Positions 13,963 to 20,999 of a stretch of DNA of 64,000 nucleotides are shown here, in pieces; positions within the stretch are counted from its first letter, which is position 1, and every line of letters begins with the position of its first letter. The stretch is from a virus. The stretch covers positions 1-64,000 of the IMG/VR virus record IMGVR_UViG_3300025030_000090. One strand, given 5' to 3'. The notes beneath the pieces were generated by a model that made no database searches, was not told where the DNA came from, and was given only the letters and a program-made list of their open reading frames with translations. A program made the position numbers and the translations under genes.

Positions 13963-13991
13963 ATCATACTACTTATTCAGAGGCAGGTAAA
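13963..13991 (-). promoter_or_regulatory. Promoter, TTTACC-N17-TATGAT
   Basis: -35 TTTACC at 13986-13991, -10 TATGAT at 13963-13968. Confidence 0.75.
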
Positions 13992-14188
13992 ACTTGAAAA
14001 ATAGCCAAAATCAGCCATTTTATCCTTGAAATCTCACTTATTCGCATTATTTCGTGTGATTTCTTTTGTTTTCTTGTACTTTCAGAGTATTCAATCTTGC
14101 TTGTATGATTATTAATGCAGTTTCCAAGCCATCTTTCTTCCCAGATTTTTTGCCTGACATATCTGGGATTCAAACCTTCGTATGTCAT
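13973..14188 (-). CDS. Hypothetical basic protein (71 aa)
   Basis: ATG 14188 overlaps the upstream stop as ATGA. Residues 1-45 are basic (YVRQKIWEERWLGNCINNH); the tail runs through the dispersed repeat and into the promoter, so the C-terminus probably grew by loss of an earlier stop. Confidence 0.65.
   Translation of the reverse strand: MTYEGLNPRYVRQKIWEERWLGNCINNHTSKIEYSESTRKQKKSHEIMRISEISRIKWLILAIFQVLPASE
13992..14085 (-). repeat. Promoter-associated dispersed repeat, copy 7
   Basis: Most diverged copy: AAGAAAACAAAAGAAAT, GCGAATAAGTGAGAT and GGCTGATTTTGGC remain alignable. Confidence 0.55.
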
Positions 14189-14364
14189 ATCAATCTCTCA
14201 TTTCCCAAGTCTCTGATTTTTGACTGTATAAGCATCATATCTTGCAGAGTAGGCTGCTCTTTGCTCAACATCGGCAGAGAATCTTCAAGAAGCTTCCGAA
14301 GTTTTTCCAGCAGTTTTCTCTGCATCTCTTTGGCTGTTTTATTAGCATCTCTTCTTGGCATCAT
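14185..14364 (-). CDS. Helical hypothetical protein (59 aa)
   Basis: 59 residues, almost wholly helical and heptad-like (AKEMQRKLLEKLRKLLEDS), likely a coiled-coil dimer. ATGATG start inside the end of the upstream gene; ends with ATGA overlap. Function unknown. Confidence 0.65.
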   Translation of the reverse strand: MMPRRDANKTAKEMQRKLLEKLRKLLEDSLPMLSKEQPTLQDMMLIQSKIRDLGNERLI

Positions 14365-14491
14365 ATGTTTTTACTTTCCCTTCTTGCTTGGTATTATCTT
14401 TTGTGCATAAATAACAAGGAATTTTTACTTTTTGTTGCAAATTGAGCATTGAATAGAACCATTTCTTTCCGTTGCACAAAATACAAGTCAT
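14342..14491 (-). CDS. Zinc mini-protein (49 aa)
   Basis: CILC at residues 3-6 and CYLC near 28-31 form a two-knuckle zinc site; Lys-rich C-terminus. ATG 14491 overlaps the upstream stop as TAATG. Confidence 0.65.
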   Translation of the reverse strand: MTCILCNGKKWFYSMLNLQQKVKIPCYLCTKDNTKQEGKVKTYDAKKRC

Positions 14492-14754
14492 TATGCCACC
14501 ACATACGTCACGAAAAATGCGCCTCTGGAAAAAGGTTTTGCTTGAAGAATTTCCAAGTCATAAGAAGCATACTTTACAGGAACATATCTCCACCAAGCTT
14601 GCTTTACTTTCTCTGGCGATGCTTCTATATCATATTCCTGCTTGAGTTTTTCACAAAATGCTTTGGCGTCTTGTTCTCCTTTGGAAAAGTAGGTGTAATA
14701 ATCAGTTGCTCCATCGTCTTCAGTATATTCTATCTTCAAAGGATGCTTTTTCAT
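14491..14754 (-). CDS. Hypothetical protein (87 aa)
   Basis: 87 residues, acidic N-terminus, alternating helix and strand; no motif recognised. Coupled by ATGA to the upstream gene and TAATG to the downstream one. Confidence 0.8.
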   Translation of the reverse strand: MKKHPLKIEYTEDDGATDYYTYFSKGEQDAKAFCEKLKQEYDIEASPEKVKQAWWRYVPVKYASYDLEILQAKPFSRGAFFVTYVVA

Positions 14755-15062
14755 TGTGACAAAATTTTCACGGGTCTAAGAACTGTGCATTCACGACAAT
14801 TATCTTGTTCATCACTCCAGAAGAACAGTTTTCCATTTCGTGTAAAGTAATCGCCTTGTTTAGCTATTCTTTCTCCTGTCTCTTCAAAGACAACATTTCC
14901 AAAGGTATATCTCTCAGACACCTTTCGGAAAATTGCATAGTAGAAGATTGTACGGTCATTCATTTGTTCTACAATGCCGTTTTCTGAAAGGAAATACTCT
15001 CTCTCATGAGGTATATCGTATTTCACAAACTCGAATTTGTCTTGTCCTTGGTTTACAATCAT
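14751..15062 (-). CDS. Hypothetical beta-rich protein (103 aa)
   Basis: 103 residues with repeated short strands and aromatic residues, suggesting a beta barrel or SH3-like fold. Coupled to the exonuclease gene by ATGA. No function assigned. Confidence 0.8.
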   Translation of the reverse strand: MIVNQGQDKFEFVKYDIPHEREYFLSENGIVEQMNDRTIFYYAIFRKVSERYTFGNVVFEETGERIAKQGDYFTRNGKLFFWSDEQDNCRECTVLRPVKILSQ

Positions 15063-15550
15063 TTCTTGTCCTTCATAATTTCCATCATCGTTTCCCAGGC
15101 TTCTACATTTCCCATTGCGTCACCTACTGGGTTGTGTGTATGCTTTGTTTTTCTGAACTTTTTCCAGCTGGAAGTATCACTTATATTTCCAGTGATTCCA
15201 GCCCAAACATCCCCAATTCTTCTAGCAGAATGTCCAAAAGGATTTTTCCCGATTGAAGAAAAGCCATCTGCAATCCACTGCCAATCATATGCAGGATTAT
15301 CGCTTATAAGAACGAGTCTTTCATCTATGCATATTCTGTTTAGCCACGAATTGAAACGCATGAATACTTCTGGAAGTTCTTCTGCCATGTTTTCTATTTC
15401 AGGAATTGCTGGATTCAGCAAAGAAGGATGTGTTACATAGATGATGCCATGGAAAGATTCCTTGGAAGGATATGCCACTGCAGCAAATTCTGTTAGAACA
15501 CCATCCCTGGGGCAAGTTCCTGTGGCTTCACAATCTACGAAGATTAGCAT
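15059..15550 (-). CDS. DnaQ-like DEDDh 3'-5' exonuclease
   Basis: 163 residues with the three exonuclease motifs: FVDCEATG (Asp6, Glu8) in Exo I, SDNPAYDW (Exo II Asp near 88) and HNPVGDAMGN (Exo III, His and Asp five apart) near 140. The family removes 3' nucleotides in proofreading, recombination or RNA turnover. It is freestanding, as in many phages. Substrate unknown. Confidence 0.85.
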   Translation of the reverse strand: MLIFVDCEATGTCPRDGVLTEFAAVAYPSKESFHGIIYVTHPSLLNPAIPEIENMAEELPEVFMRFNSWLNRICIDERLVLISDNPAYDWQWIADGFSSIGKNPFGHSARRIGDVWAGITGNISDTSSWKKFRKTKHTHNPVGDAMGNVEAWETMMEIMKDKK

Positions 15551-15864
15551 TCCAGTACTTCCTTATATTTTTCGGGAATGAAATCATTCGCCAGTAGTAT
15601 TCTATCTGGATACATCAAAGTTCCTGGTTTGGATTTCTCTAGATAATCTGGTCTCCAACCAGGTTGCCAGTCTTCTACACCTATAACACGAATATGCCAC
15701 TCTTCTTTAGATTTATCCCAATCAGGAGAAACTTTTTCTATTTTGATTACTTTGCCAAATTTCAAAGCAGCACATCTTCCCAGTAGGCTTCCATATGCTA
15801 TGAAATCACCTACATGAACAGTGTTGCTTGCTTTATCAAGAAAACAATATTTAGTGTGTCTCAT
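15544..15864 (-). CDS. Hypothetical SH3-like protein (106 aa)
   Basis: 106 residues; GDFIAYGSLLGRC and a following FGKVIKIEKV strand resemble small beta barrels that bind RNA or protein. Family seen as phage hypothetical only. Confidence 0.75.
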   Translation of the reverse strand: MRHTKYCFLDKASNTVHVGDFIAYGSLLGRCAALKFGKVIKIEKVSPDWDKSKEEWHIRVIGVEDWQPGWRPDYLEKSKPGTLMYPDRILLANDFIPEKYKEVLEC

Positions 15865-16109
15865 TGGTAAGTTTCTGCAAATTGGGTGTCTAGTTTTTGT
15901 TCTTGGAGAAATTCCATAATTTTATCTACTTCATCTTGTTTTGCCCCTCCAAGAAAGTAATGTTTTGTTTCGCCTATATAAGTATCTCTGAGATGAGTAA
16001 TTTTGAGCCAATCTCGGAAAGCTTCTTGCTGCTCTTTGGTCATGTAGGCTTTTCCAATTACGAAAGAGCAAGAAGAAGAATTTGATACAAAAGCAGTTCT
16101 GATTTTCAT
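15861..16109 (-). CDS. FVSNSSS-type conserved protein (82 aa)
   Basis: 82 residues opening MKIRTAFVSNSSSCSFVIG, a signature found in many uncharacterised bacterial and phage proteins. The Ser-rich loop is the conserved part. Function not known. Confidence 0.8.
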   Translation of the reverse strand: MKIRTAFVSNSSSCSFVIGKAYMTKEQQEAFRDWLKITHLRDTYIGETKHYFLGGAKQDEVDKIMEFLQEQKLDTQFAETYQ

Positions 16110-16339
16110 GATATCTCCTTATTTTCAATTTTCTTCGGGGAAGCAATTTTTGGTCTTGAAGAAGAACAAGGAAGTTTGAATACAATAGGGTCATAACATC
16201 CTTTCTTGCTGGCTTCTGCTAAAACGCTTTCCATATCTTCTCCAACAGCAACAATTCCGCAGAAATCTACAGCAAGCCATTTTCCGCTGTGTTGTCTGAT
16301 TTCTTCCATATGGGATTCAATCCATTTTTGAGCAGTCAT
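16106..16339 (-). CDS. DUF5678-like protein (77 aa)
   Basis: Start set at ATG 16339 (MTAQKWIESH), which overlaps the stop of the mini-gene upstream as ATGA. The stretch GKWLAVDFCGIVAVGEDME followed by a helix fits DUF5678, a short alpha/beta family of unknown role. Confidence 0.7.
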   Translation of the reverse strand: MTAQKWIESHMEEIRQHSGKWLAVDFCGIVAVGEDMESVLAEASKKGCYDPIVFKLPCSSSRPKIASPKKIENKEIS

Positions 16340-16473
16340 ATTATCTTTCCACACCTCTTGCAGCTTATTGGCTTCCAGATATTTTCAGGAAAACACCAAT
16401 AATGTCCCAATACAGTACATGTAAGATTGTCTACTATTTGCTTTATCAGTCTAATGATGTTTGTATTTCCCAC
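16336..16473 (-). CDS. Cys-containing mini-protein (45 aa)
   Basis: GTG start at 16473 after GGAG, within the end of the upstream gene. CTVLGHYWC and CKRCG near the end can form a metal knuckle. ATGA overlap with the next gene supports it. Confidence 0.6.
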   Translation of the reverse strand: MGNTNIIRLIKQIVDNLTCTVLGHYWCFPENIWKPISCKRCGKII

Positions 16474-16790
16474 GCAAGCACTCCGAATGAAGGATATATT
16501 TTCCCATGGAATTTTTTCAGCAACGAGGAAAGCTCTTTGTATTTCTTCTCACAATCTGGGCGGAATTGCATCGGAGCAAGGGCAGGATTTACAATCCAGG
16601 GATGCAAGAATATCATTCTCCTGTCTATCACAGAAGATAGCCCTGCAAGTGTAGTAGCTGGCTTGCTATATGTCCCTATAGAATCAAGTTTATCTGGTAG
16701 TTTTATTGAGGTTTCTTTTTTCTTTTCATCTTCTTTCTGGATTTGTAGTGTTGCTTCAGAGGGGACAATAGTTCTTTTCCTTTTGCCCAT
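16446..16790 (-). CDS. Hypothetical protein (114 aa)
   Basis: Start set at ATG 16790 (MGKRKRTIVPSE), after AAAGGA. Basic N-terminus, charged linker, then a domain with RRMIFLHPWIVNP. No family recognised. Confidence 0.75.
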   Translation of the reverse strand: MGKRKRTIVPSEATLQIQKEDEKKKETSIKLPDKLDSIGTYSKPATTLAGLSSVIDRRMIFLHPWIVNPALAPMQFRPDCEKKYKELSSLLKKFHGKIYPSFGVLAWEIQTSLD

Positions 16791-16856
16791 AGTTTTTTTC
16801 CTTTTTTCTATATTGCTTCCAGCATGGTCCAAGGGAAACAAACTGGCTGAAAGAAA

Positions 16857-17081
16857 TTATCTAGTTGAATAAGATAGAAACCTTCCCATATAGAGGTCTG
16901 CTTTGCATTCAGAGCAAAATCCCATGTTATCTTTTTTTACTACCCAGCCTTCTTCATATTCCCTTCTATTGAATTCTGGAACATCATCTGTGTATCCCCC
17001 GAATACATCACCACACACAGGACATTTTCTTTCATATTTTTGTATGCGAATTTTGACTCTTTGAAAGGGGTCAAAATTCAG
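16857..17081 (-). CDS. Zinc-ribbon protein, start unclear
   Basis: The frame encodes CPVCGDVFGG and CSEC 33 residues later, clearly protein-like, but has no ATG, GTG or TTG upstream of the first Cys. I give the frame from a possible CTG at 17081. A ten-pair hairpin (17048-17057 with 17070-17079) sits over the putative start and may relate to non-standard initiation or an upstream deletion. Confidence 0.5.
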   Translation of the reverse strand: MNFDPFQRVKIRIQKYERKCPVCGDVFGGYTDDVPEFNRREYEEGWVVKKDNMGFCSECKADLYMGRFLSYSTR

Positions 17082-17093
17082 GAATCACAAACT

Positions 17094-17618
17094 CTATTGT
17101 CTCTTGTCTTTCCAGTATTTTGCCATAGATTCTTTTTCACAAAATTGGCATCGTATTTCTTCCCAATCAGGCTCGGGTTCATCAAAGGAGACGATATCAA
17201 CAATGAAGTGCATGTAACCTTGGCCTCTATTTTGGTGTGATAGAATAGTCATGCTTCTAGATTTTGGGTCTAGGATATAAATCCATTCAAGAAACAGAGG
17301 ATCGCAACTAGCTCCTTCTTCCAGGGGCTTTCTTACATCTCTTGAAGGCACATATGGCTTCTGATGGCATTCGCAGCCATGCAAGAAAGCTTCCCCAAAT
17401 TCCTCTGGGTCATTGAAACTTCCCTCGGAAATAACTTCCCAGCCTCCTGGGTGCTCTTCAATTGCGTAATGGAGGAATGCTTCTATATCGCCTTGAAATT
17501 TTCCCCTTACCAAATTCCAAATATCTTTACCTAAACCAGAAGGATATCCATCCCAGTGATGGAAAATCCCCTTCCAGCCATCGCCATCAATTCTTGCTAT
17601 TGCTGCTCTTGTAGACAT
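17094..17618 (-). CDS. Conserved phage protein, MSTRAAIA family
   Basis: 174 residues. N-terminus MSTRAAIARIDGDGWKG followed by HHWDGYPSGLG is a signature of a widespread phage and bacterial family without known function. The C-terminus (RCQFCEKESMAKYWKD) is encoded by a 50-bp sequence repeated exactly at 23695-23744, and the second half of that zinc motif is missing here. Confidence 0.85.
   Translation of the reverse strand: MSTRAAIARIDGDGWKGIFHHWDGYPSGLGKDIWNLVRGKFQGDIEAFLHYAIEEHPGGWEVISEGSFNDPEEFGEAFLHGCECHQKPYVPSRDVRKPLEEGASCDPLFLEWIYILDPKSRSMTILSHQNRGQGYMHFIVDIVSFDEPEPDWEEIRCQFCEKESMAKYWKDKRQ
17104..17153. repeat. 50-bp perfect direct repeat, copy A
   Basis: Identical to 23695-23744, 6.6 kb away, in the same orientation and reading frame; encodes QFCEKESMAKYWKD on the minus strand. 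Confidence 0.95.
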
Positions 17619-17655
17619 TAACTTTTCTCCTGCTTTTCTAGTGGTAGTATTTTGA

Positions 17656-18096
17656 CTATATATATCTATCAGTGTGTTTTGAGAAAGGATTTAATCCCTT
17701 TTTTGGGCACGTATATACAGCCTTGTATACCGCACATCCTTCTGGTGTTATTCCTACTGGAATGACGGTGCTAGCTCTTTCCAAAAGTGTTCCGCACTCC
17801 TTGCAAAAAAGACCAGGCTGAGTTTCTGGGGTTATTGAATTATCCATGTTTGATGCGTTCAATGTTGCCAGGCCAGGAATGTTTATTTTCCCCGAATCTA
17901 GTCCAGGTTCTATTAAATCTATCAAGTGGGCAAGTTCTTTTCTTATGGGTTCTGCTCTTTCTTGTTCTTGTTGTCCTGCTGAATCTACTAGATATTGCAG
18001 GATGTTGCGAACTTGTAGCATGTAGTCATCGCTCCAATGCTGGCCGTTGCTAATATCTTTTAGAGCAACTTCTATTTTGGCTTGCATGAGACTCAT
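17656..18096 (-). CDS. Hypothetical protein with C-terminal zinc ribbon
   Basis: 146 residues. Helical N-terminal 75 residues, then CKECG near 98 and a single later Cys (TCPKK) with a beta hairpin between. Promoter 18130-18159 lies directly upstream. Function unknown. Confidence 0.8.
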   Translation of the reverse strand: MSLMQAKIEVALKDISNGQHWSDDYMLQVRNILQYLVDSAGQQEQERAEPIRKELAHLIDLIEPGLDSGKINIPGLATLNASNMDNSITPETQPGLFCKECGTLLERASTVIPVGITPEGCAVYKAVYTCPKKGLNPFSKHTDRYI

Positions 18097-18129
18097 AGAT
18101 TCCTCTCAAATTCCATATTTCCTACTCTT

Positions 18130-18159
18130 ATTATACCTATAGACAGATACGAAAGTAAA
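18130..18159 (-). promoter_or_regulatory. Promoter, TTTACT-N18-TATAAT
   Basis: -35 at 18154-18159, consensus -10 TATAAT at 18130-18135, 18-base spacer. Confidence 0.8.
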
Positions 18160-18236
18160 AGTTCAATTTGGCTCTTTTTGGAGACTTTTTCTTTAATTTT
18201 TGCCCCGAAATAAAGATTTTCTTGAGTTTTCTTTCT

Positions 18237-18419
18237 TTATCTCATGTGTCCTTCATAAGCAATGCAGCCATCACATTGGTAATTGGCAAAACACTTATTG
18301 GCCACAGAATCACTTTTAGGTTGTGGGGTTTCATAAACAGAACAAGTAGGACACCCTCTCAGAATCATTCTGTGCTTCTTCTTGCAAGTCGGGCAGAACA
18401 TTAAAAAGGATTTGCTCAT
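18237..18419 (-). CDS. Zinc-binding protein with three CxxC (60 aa)
   Basis: CPTC, CPTC and CDGC pairs in 60 residues suggest one or two zinc ribbons. Coupled by ATGA to the upstream gene; last gene of the unit that includes the GC-rich island. Confidence 0.8.
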   Translation of the reverse strand: MSKSFLMFCPTCKKKHRMILRGCPTCSVYETPQPKSDSVANKCFANYQCDGCIAYEGHMR

Positions 18420-18679
18420 TTCAGATTCTCTTTTCTAATCAACATCGTATTCTTGAATATCCCAAGATTCTTGAATGTTCTATCAATTTTGATTCCACAC
18501 TCTACACAGATTATTGCTGTATCGCCCAATGCCCCTTGATTTTGCTCTACGATAACTCTCCATTCCATTACATGGATATGACAAATGTCTTTCTTACAAA
18601 CAGAGCAAACTCTCATTTGTGTTTGTGCTTGTCCACAAACATCACAAGCAGTTTCTTCTATAGGCCTTGTTACTTTCAT
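18416..18679 (-). CDS. Multi-Cys zinc-finger protein (87 aa)
   Basis: CDVC, CSVCKKDICHIH and CVECG form a cross-brace-like (RING/FYVE-like) pattern across residues 12-67. Probably an adaptor. ATGA coupling on both sides. Confidence 0.8.
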   Translation of the reverse strand: MKVTRPIEETACDVCGQAQTQMRVCSVCKKDICHIHVMEWRVIVEQNQGALGDTAIICVECGIKIDRTFKNLGIFKNTMLIRKENLK

Positions 18680-18774
18680 GTGTGAATTATTCCTGTTAAC
18701 AATAGAATAAATAGAAATAAAAGCATCCCTACTATAACTATTAAGAATGGCAGCATACCCAAAAAGTCTTTCAT
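18676..18774 (-). CDS. Single-span membrane mini-protein (32 aa)
   Basis: 32 residues, nearly all hydrophobic after MKDF, one certain membrane span. ATGA overlap with the zinc-finger gene. Could be a regulator of a membrane process or lysis; unproven. Confidence 0.6.
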   Translation of the reverse strand: MKDFLGMLPFLIVIVGMLLFLFILLLTGIIHT

Positions 18775-18775
18775 T

Positions 18776-18895
18776 CTATTCACCTTTGATCCATTTCATT
18801 ACTTCTTTTGGCCATATCATGCAAACAGAAAGAATTAACAATAATGGCCCCATTGTAGCTATAAAGAATAATAACCAGGCTAATTCAAATGTCAT
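18776..18895 (-). CDS. Single-span membrane mini-protein (39 aa)
   Basis: 39 residues, one hydrophobic span (about 5-29) with a charged C-terminal tail (KEVMKWIKGE). ATGA overlap upstream. Third of a run of tiny genes. Confidence 0.6.
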   Translation of the reverse strand: MTFELAWLLFFIATMGPLLLILSVCMIWPKEVMKWIKGE

Positions 18896-19032
18896 GGACG
18901 TCTTGTGCAGGAGCAGTCATTACATGTTCTCCAGGTATCGGACAGACAACGATTAGCCTGTCGTGGGTTGATAGGACATCTATTGGGAATATGTCTTGTG
19001 AAATAACGCCAATAGAATAAAAACTTATTCAT
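18892..19032 (-). CDS. Basic Cys-containing mini-protein (46 aa)
   Basis: 46 residues, ten Arg and several Cys (CNDCSC). ATGA overlap with the next gene. No clear SD, so moderate confidence. Confidence 0.5.
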   Translation of the reverse strand: MNKFLFYWRYFTRHIPNRCPINPRQANRCLSDTWRTCNDCSCTRRP

Positions 19033-19040
19033 TGTCTTGT

Positions 19041-19313
19041 CTATGTTGTTGAGTTGGCTAGTTCTAATAGCACATCACCATGACAGGGTTGTGGGTGGCA
19101 CCAACAGACAAGGTCTCGACCCCGTAATTCGCTTAAATTGTAGACATGCGGGTTGTTCTGAATGTTCTGGATTATCCAGGCTCGGTATTTAGCGATGACT
19201 TCTTGGCGAGTCCCATGCCTACCAATCTTAAATGGATTGCCCCACTTCGACGGACGGCCCACATAGACCGCCCCCACTGGGCAGTCAGCGTTGTGTTTGT
19301 TCCAGACCTTCAT
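19041..19313 (-). CDS. DUF4326 protein
   Basis: 90 residues matching DUF4326 throughout: VGRPSKWGNPFKIG, a GTRQEVIAKYRAWI helix, then LRGRDLVCWCHPQPCHGDVL with the conserved Cys/His cluster. Common in phages; function not established, perhaps metal-dependent. Last gene of the GC-richer island. Confidence 0.9.
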   Translation of the reverse strand: MKVWNKHNADCPVGAVYVGRPSKWGNPFKIGRHGTRQEVIAKYRAWIIQNIQNNPHVYNLSELRGRDLVCWCHPQPCHGDVLLELANSTT

Positions 19314-19323
19314 GGCCTCATCT

Positions 19324-19407
19324 TCATAATATCCACCACCACAGACATACGATGCCAGCTATCACCCAAAGGACAACCCAACTAATGAGGAAGGCACGGA
19401 ACCTCAT
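19324..19407 (-). CDS. Tiny membrane protein (27 aa)
   Basis: MRFRAFLISWVV followed by further hydrophobic residues: one span with a basic N-terminus. Its ATG overlaps the upstream stop as ATGA. Confidence 0.55.
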   Translation of the reverse strand: MRFRAFLISWVVLWVIAGIVCLWWWIL

Positions 19408-19631
19408 TCCAGCGCCGCCTTGAGGTCGGCCCAGCACTCGGAGCACTCGGAGCGCCGGACTCTGAATATCAGATGCTGGTTGACGTGCGGACACGCCTTC
19501 TCCATTTCTGCCACCACCTTGCGGGCCTGGGCCAGTGCGGTATCCTCTGGGGAGTGGCAGGCTCGTAGTAGTTCGTGCTGGCTCAACAGCACTTGGTTCC
19601 GCAATGCTGCCTGTTCAGGTGTCATGGGCAT
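19404..19631 (-). CDS. Hypothetical helical protein with CxxC (75 aa)
   Basis: 75 residues, helical, Ala-rich, with CSEC near the C-terminus (RRSECSECWADL). Starts at 19631 or at the ATGA-coupled ATG 19625. GC-rich codon use unlike the flanking arms. Confidence 0.75.
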   Translation of the reverse strand: MPMTPEQAALRNQVLLSQHELLRACHSPEDTALAQARKVVAEMEKACPHVNQHLIFRVRRSECSECWADLKAALE

Positions 19632-19744
19632 ATCATTAAATTTAGTAGGCTGGCCCAGGATACTCCAACCAAGATGCCCATAGCCAGAGCCATCCCTGTT
19701 CCAATCAGGGCAAGCCTGAACATTCTCCGCTCGGTAGGGGTCAT
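19622..19744 (-). CDS. Single-span membrane mini-protein (40 aa)
   Basis: 40 residues: MTPTERRMFR then a long hydrophobic helix. ATGA overlap on both sides, so it sits exactly between two neighbours. Confidence 0.65.
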   Translation of the reverse strand: MTPTERRMFRLALIGTGMALAMGILVGVSWASLLNLMICP

Positions 19745-20256
19745 GGCTTTAGCACCATCAGCGCCCTCCATAGGGCCTCAAGTGGATTCTCTAGATTGCA
19801 GAACCAGCGCAGCCACCACGATATGTATGACTCACGCAGCCGCCTCATGTGGGCATCAGTATTGGCGGTGTGCTCCAAGGCAAGAAATAGCTGCTGTTGG
19901 TCTGTCTGTGGCAAGTGTCTGACAGTTCCTAGCCACTTCCCCACGTCCAGGGAGACGGTGTAGCCGAGGCCCTTACACAGGTCACAGGGTATACCCGTTA
20001 AGTCTGCCATTTCTTCTTCTGTGTATGGCGCTCCGTAACGAAAAGGGTACACAATACCATTTAGGCAGTGTTTGCATTTCTCCCGCACGCCCTGGAGCCA
20101 GAAGCCTGACCCACGGCAAGTGGGGCACGGCAATACTCCAGGCGAGATGCTTGCGATACGGGTTACTATCCCAGGGTCGAAAACTTCTTTCTCTCCCTTG
20201 CACGTTGGGCACTTCCTGGTGGCCAGTTCTAACCCAAGGTCAACTGTTTCTGTCAC
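19741..20256 (-). CDS. DnaJ-type CxxCxG zinc-repeat protein
   Basis: 171 residues. CPTCKGEKE, CPTCRGSGF, CKHCLNG and CDLCKGLGY are the four CxxCxGxG-like repeats of the DnaJ central zinc domain, without a J domain. Such isolated domains bind unfolded protein or nucleic acid. GTG start at 20256 follows GGAGG. The C-terminal 70 residues are helical. Confidence 0.8.
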   Translation of the reverse strand: MTETVDLGLELATRKCPTCKGEKEVFDPGIVTRIASISPGVLPCPTCRGSGFWLQGVREKCKHCLNGIVYPFRYGAPYTEEEMADLTGIPCDLCKGLGYTVSLDVGKWLGTVRHLPQTDQQQLFLALEHTANTDAHMRRLRESYISWWLRWFCNLENPLEALWRALMVLKP

Positions 20257-20722
20257 ACTCTACCTCCTTCTCCAAATACTTGTTCAGGTCTTTAAGGCTT
20301 TCTGCATCACAATCATTGTCACACAGGCAAGCCCGCAGAACGTTGTATAGTATGCCCCAACTCCGTGCTAACCGTAGGTGTCCTACTATGGTTAGAGTCT
20401 TTGCTTCTTTCTGGGCCACCTTGATAAGTGCCCCAGTGAGAGCGCCTTCTGGCAAATTGATGTAATCGCCGCTGCCATCGCCAAGGTCAATTGGGTTGTG
20501 GCGCTTCTGGGCCAGTGCCCATCTCACTACTTTCCGCAGCCCGTCGTAGCCTGGGGCTGGAATGTAGTCAATGCCCCTGCATCTGGAACAATAAATAGTA
20601 TGTGTATCTTGACAATGGGCACAGAATAACTCTCTCCGCCCGGTAGAGAGACAAGGGCACCTCACCATCAGCTTCTCCAGCAATCCTCTAGTCTCCCGAA
20701 GCAAGGGAATCAGGTCACTCAT
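20240..20722 (-). CDS. Zinc-binding protein of the GC-rich island
   Basis: 160 residues. CPC...CAHCQ...CSRCRG between residues 22 and 50 forms a degenerate DnaJ-like zinc motif related to its neighbour, followed by an alpha/beta domain. Paralogue or partner of the 19741 gene; overlaps it by 17 bases. Confidence 0.75.
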   Translation of the reverse strand: MSDLIPLLRETRGLLEKLMVRCPCLSTGRRELFCAHCQDTHTIYCSRCRGIDYIPAPGYDGLRKVVRWALAQKRHNPIDLGDGSGDYINLPEGALTGALIKVAQKEAKTLTIVGHLRLARSWGILYNVLRACLCDNDCDAESLKDLNKYLEKEVECDRNS

Positions 20723-20725
20723 GGC

Positions 20726-20809
20726 CTAATCTTCTTCATCGCCGCTTCCAGGAGCCTGACCAGATGCCGTAATTCCCTCTCCAACCTGGTCGCGGGCTGG
20801 TCGTCTCAC
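20726..20809 (-). CDS. Tiny acidic peptide (27 aa)
   Basis: A GTG start preceded by AAAGGAGGATAGG, identical to the leader of the next tiny gene upstream. Product starts MRRPARDQVGEG and ends SGDEED. Too short for a fold; may be a leader or regulatory peptide. Confidence 0.55.
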   Translation of the reverse strand: MRRPARDQVGEGITASGQAPGSGDEED

Positions 20810-20856
20810 CCTATCCTCCTTTCACCTATCCGGAAATTCCGGATAACTGGCTCCCC
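20807..20856 (-). repeat. Leader unit copy A: GGGGAGCCAG, palindrome, SD, GTG
   Basis: Minus strand order: GGGGAGCCAG, a perfect 9-1-9 palindrome built on TATCCGGAA (20827-20845), AAAGGAGGATAGG and GTG. The same order, with a different palindrome, occurs at 20947-20999. Confidence 0.75.
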
Positions 20857-20871
20857 CACTGTTTTTTCTGA

Positions 20872-20949
20872 TTAGCCGTCGCCGGAGCCGGAGCCGTCGC
20901 CGCAGCCGCAGCCGGAGCCGTCGCCGTCTATCGTCACTTCCGTTTTCAC
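20872..20949 (-). CDS. Gly/Asp/Cys-rich tiny peptide (25 aa)
   Basis: GTG start with a perfect SD (AAAGGAGGATAGG). After MKTEVTI the product is an alternating Gly repeat (DGDGSGCGCGDGSGSGDG), encoded by GC-rich GGC-X codons. It might bind metal or be a modified-peptide precursor; it might also be a selfish codon repeat. Confidence 0.5.
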   Translation of the reverse strand: MKTEVTIDGDGSGCGCGDGSGSGDG

Positions 20950-20999
20950 CCTATCCTCCTTTTGAGATATATGCATTTTTTGCATATTGCTGGCTCCCC
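20947..20999 (-). repeat. Leader unit copy B: GGGGAGCCAG, palindrome, SD, GTG
   Basis: Partner of 20807-20856. The palindrome here is ATATGCA with a five-base loop (20969-20987). A nine-pair hairpin (20993-21001 with 21012-21020) lies next to it. Confidence 0.75.
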
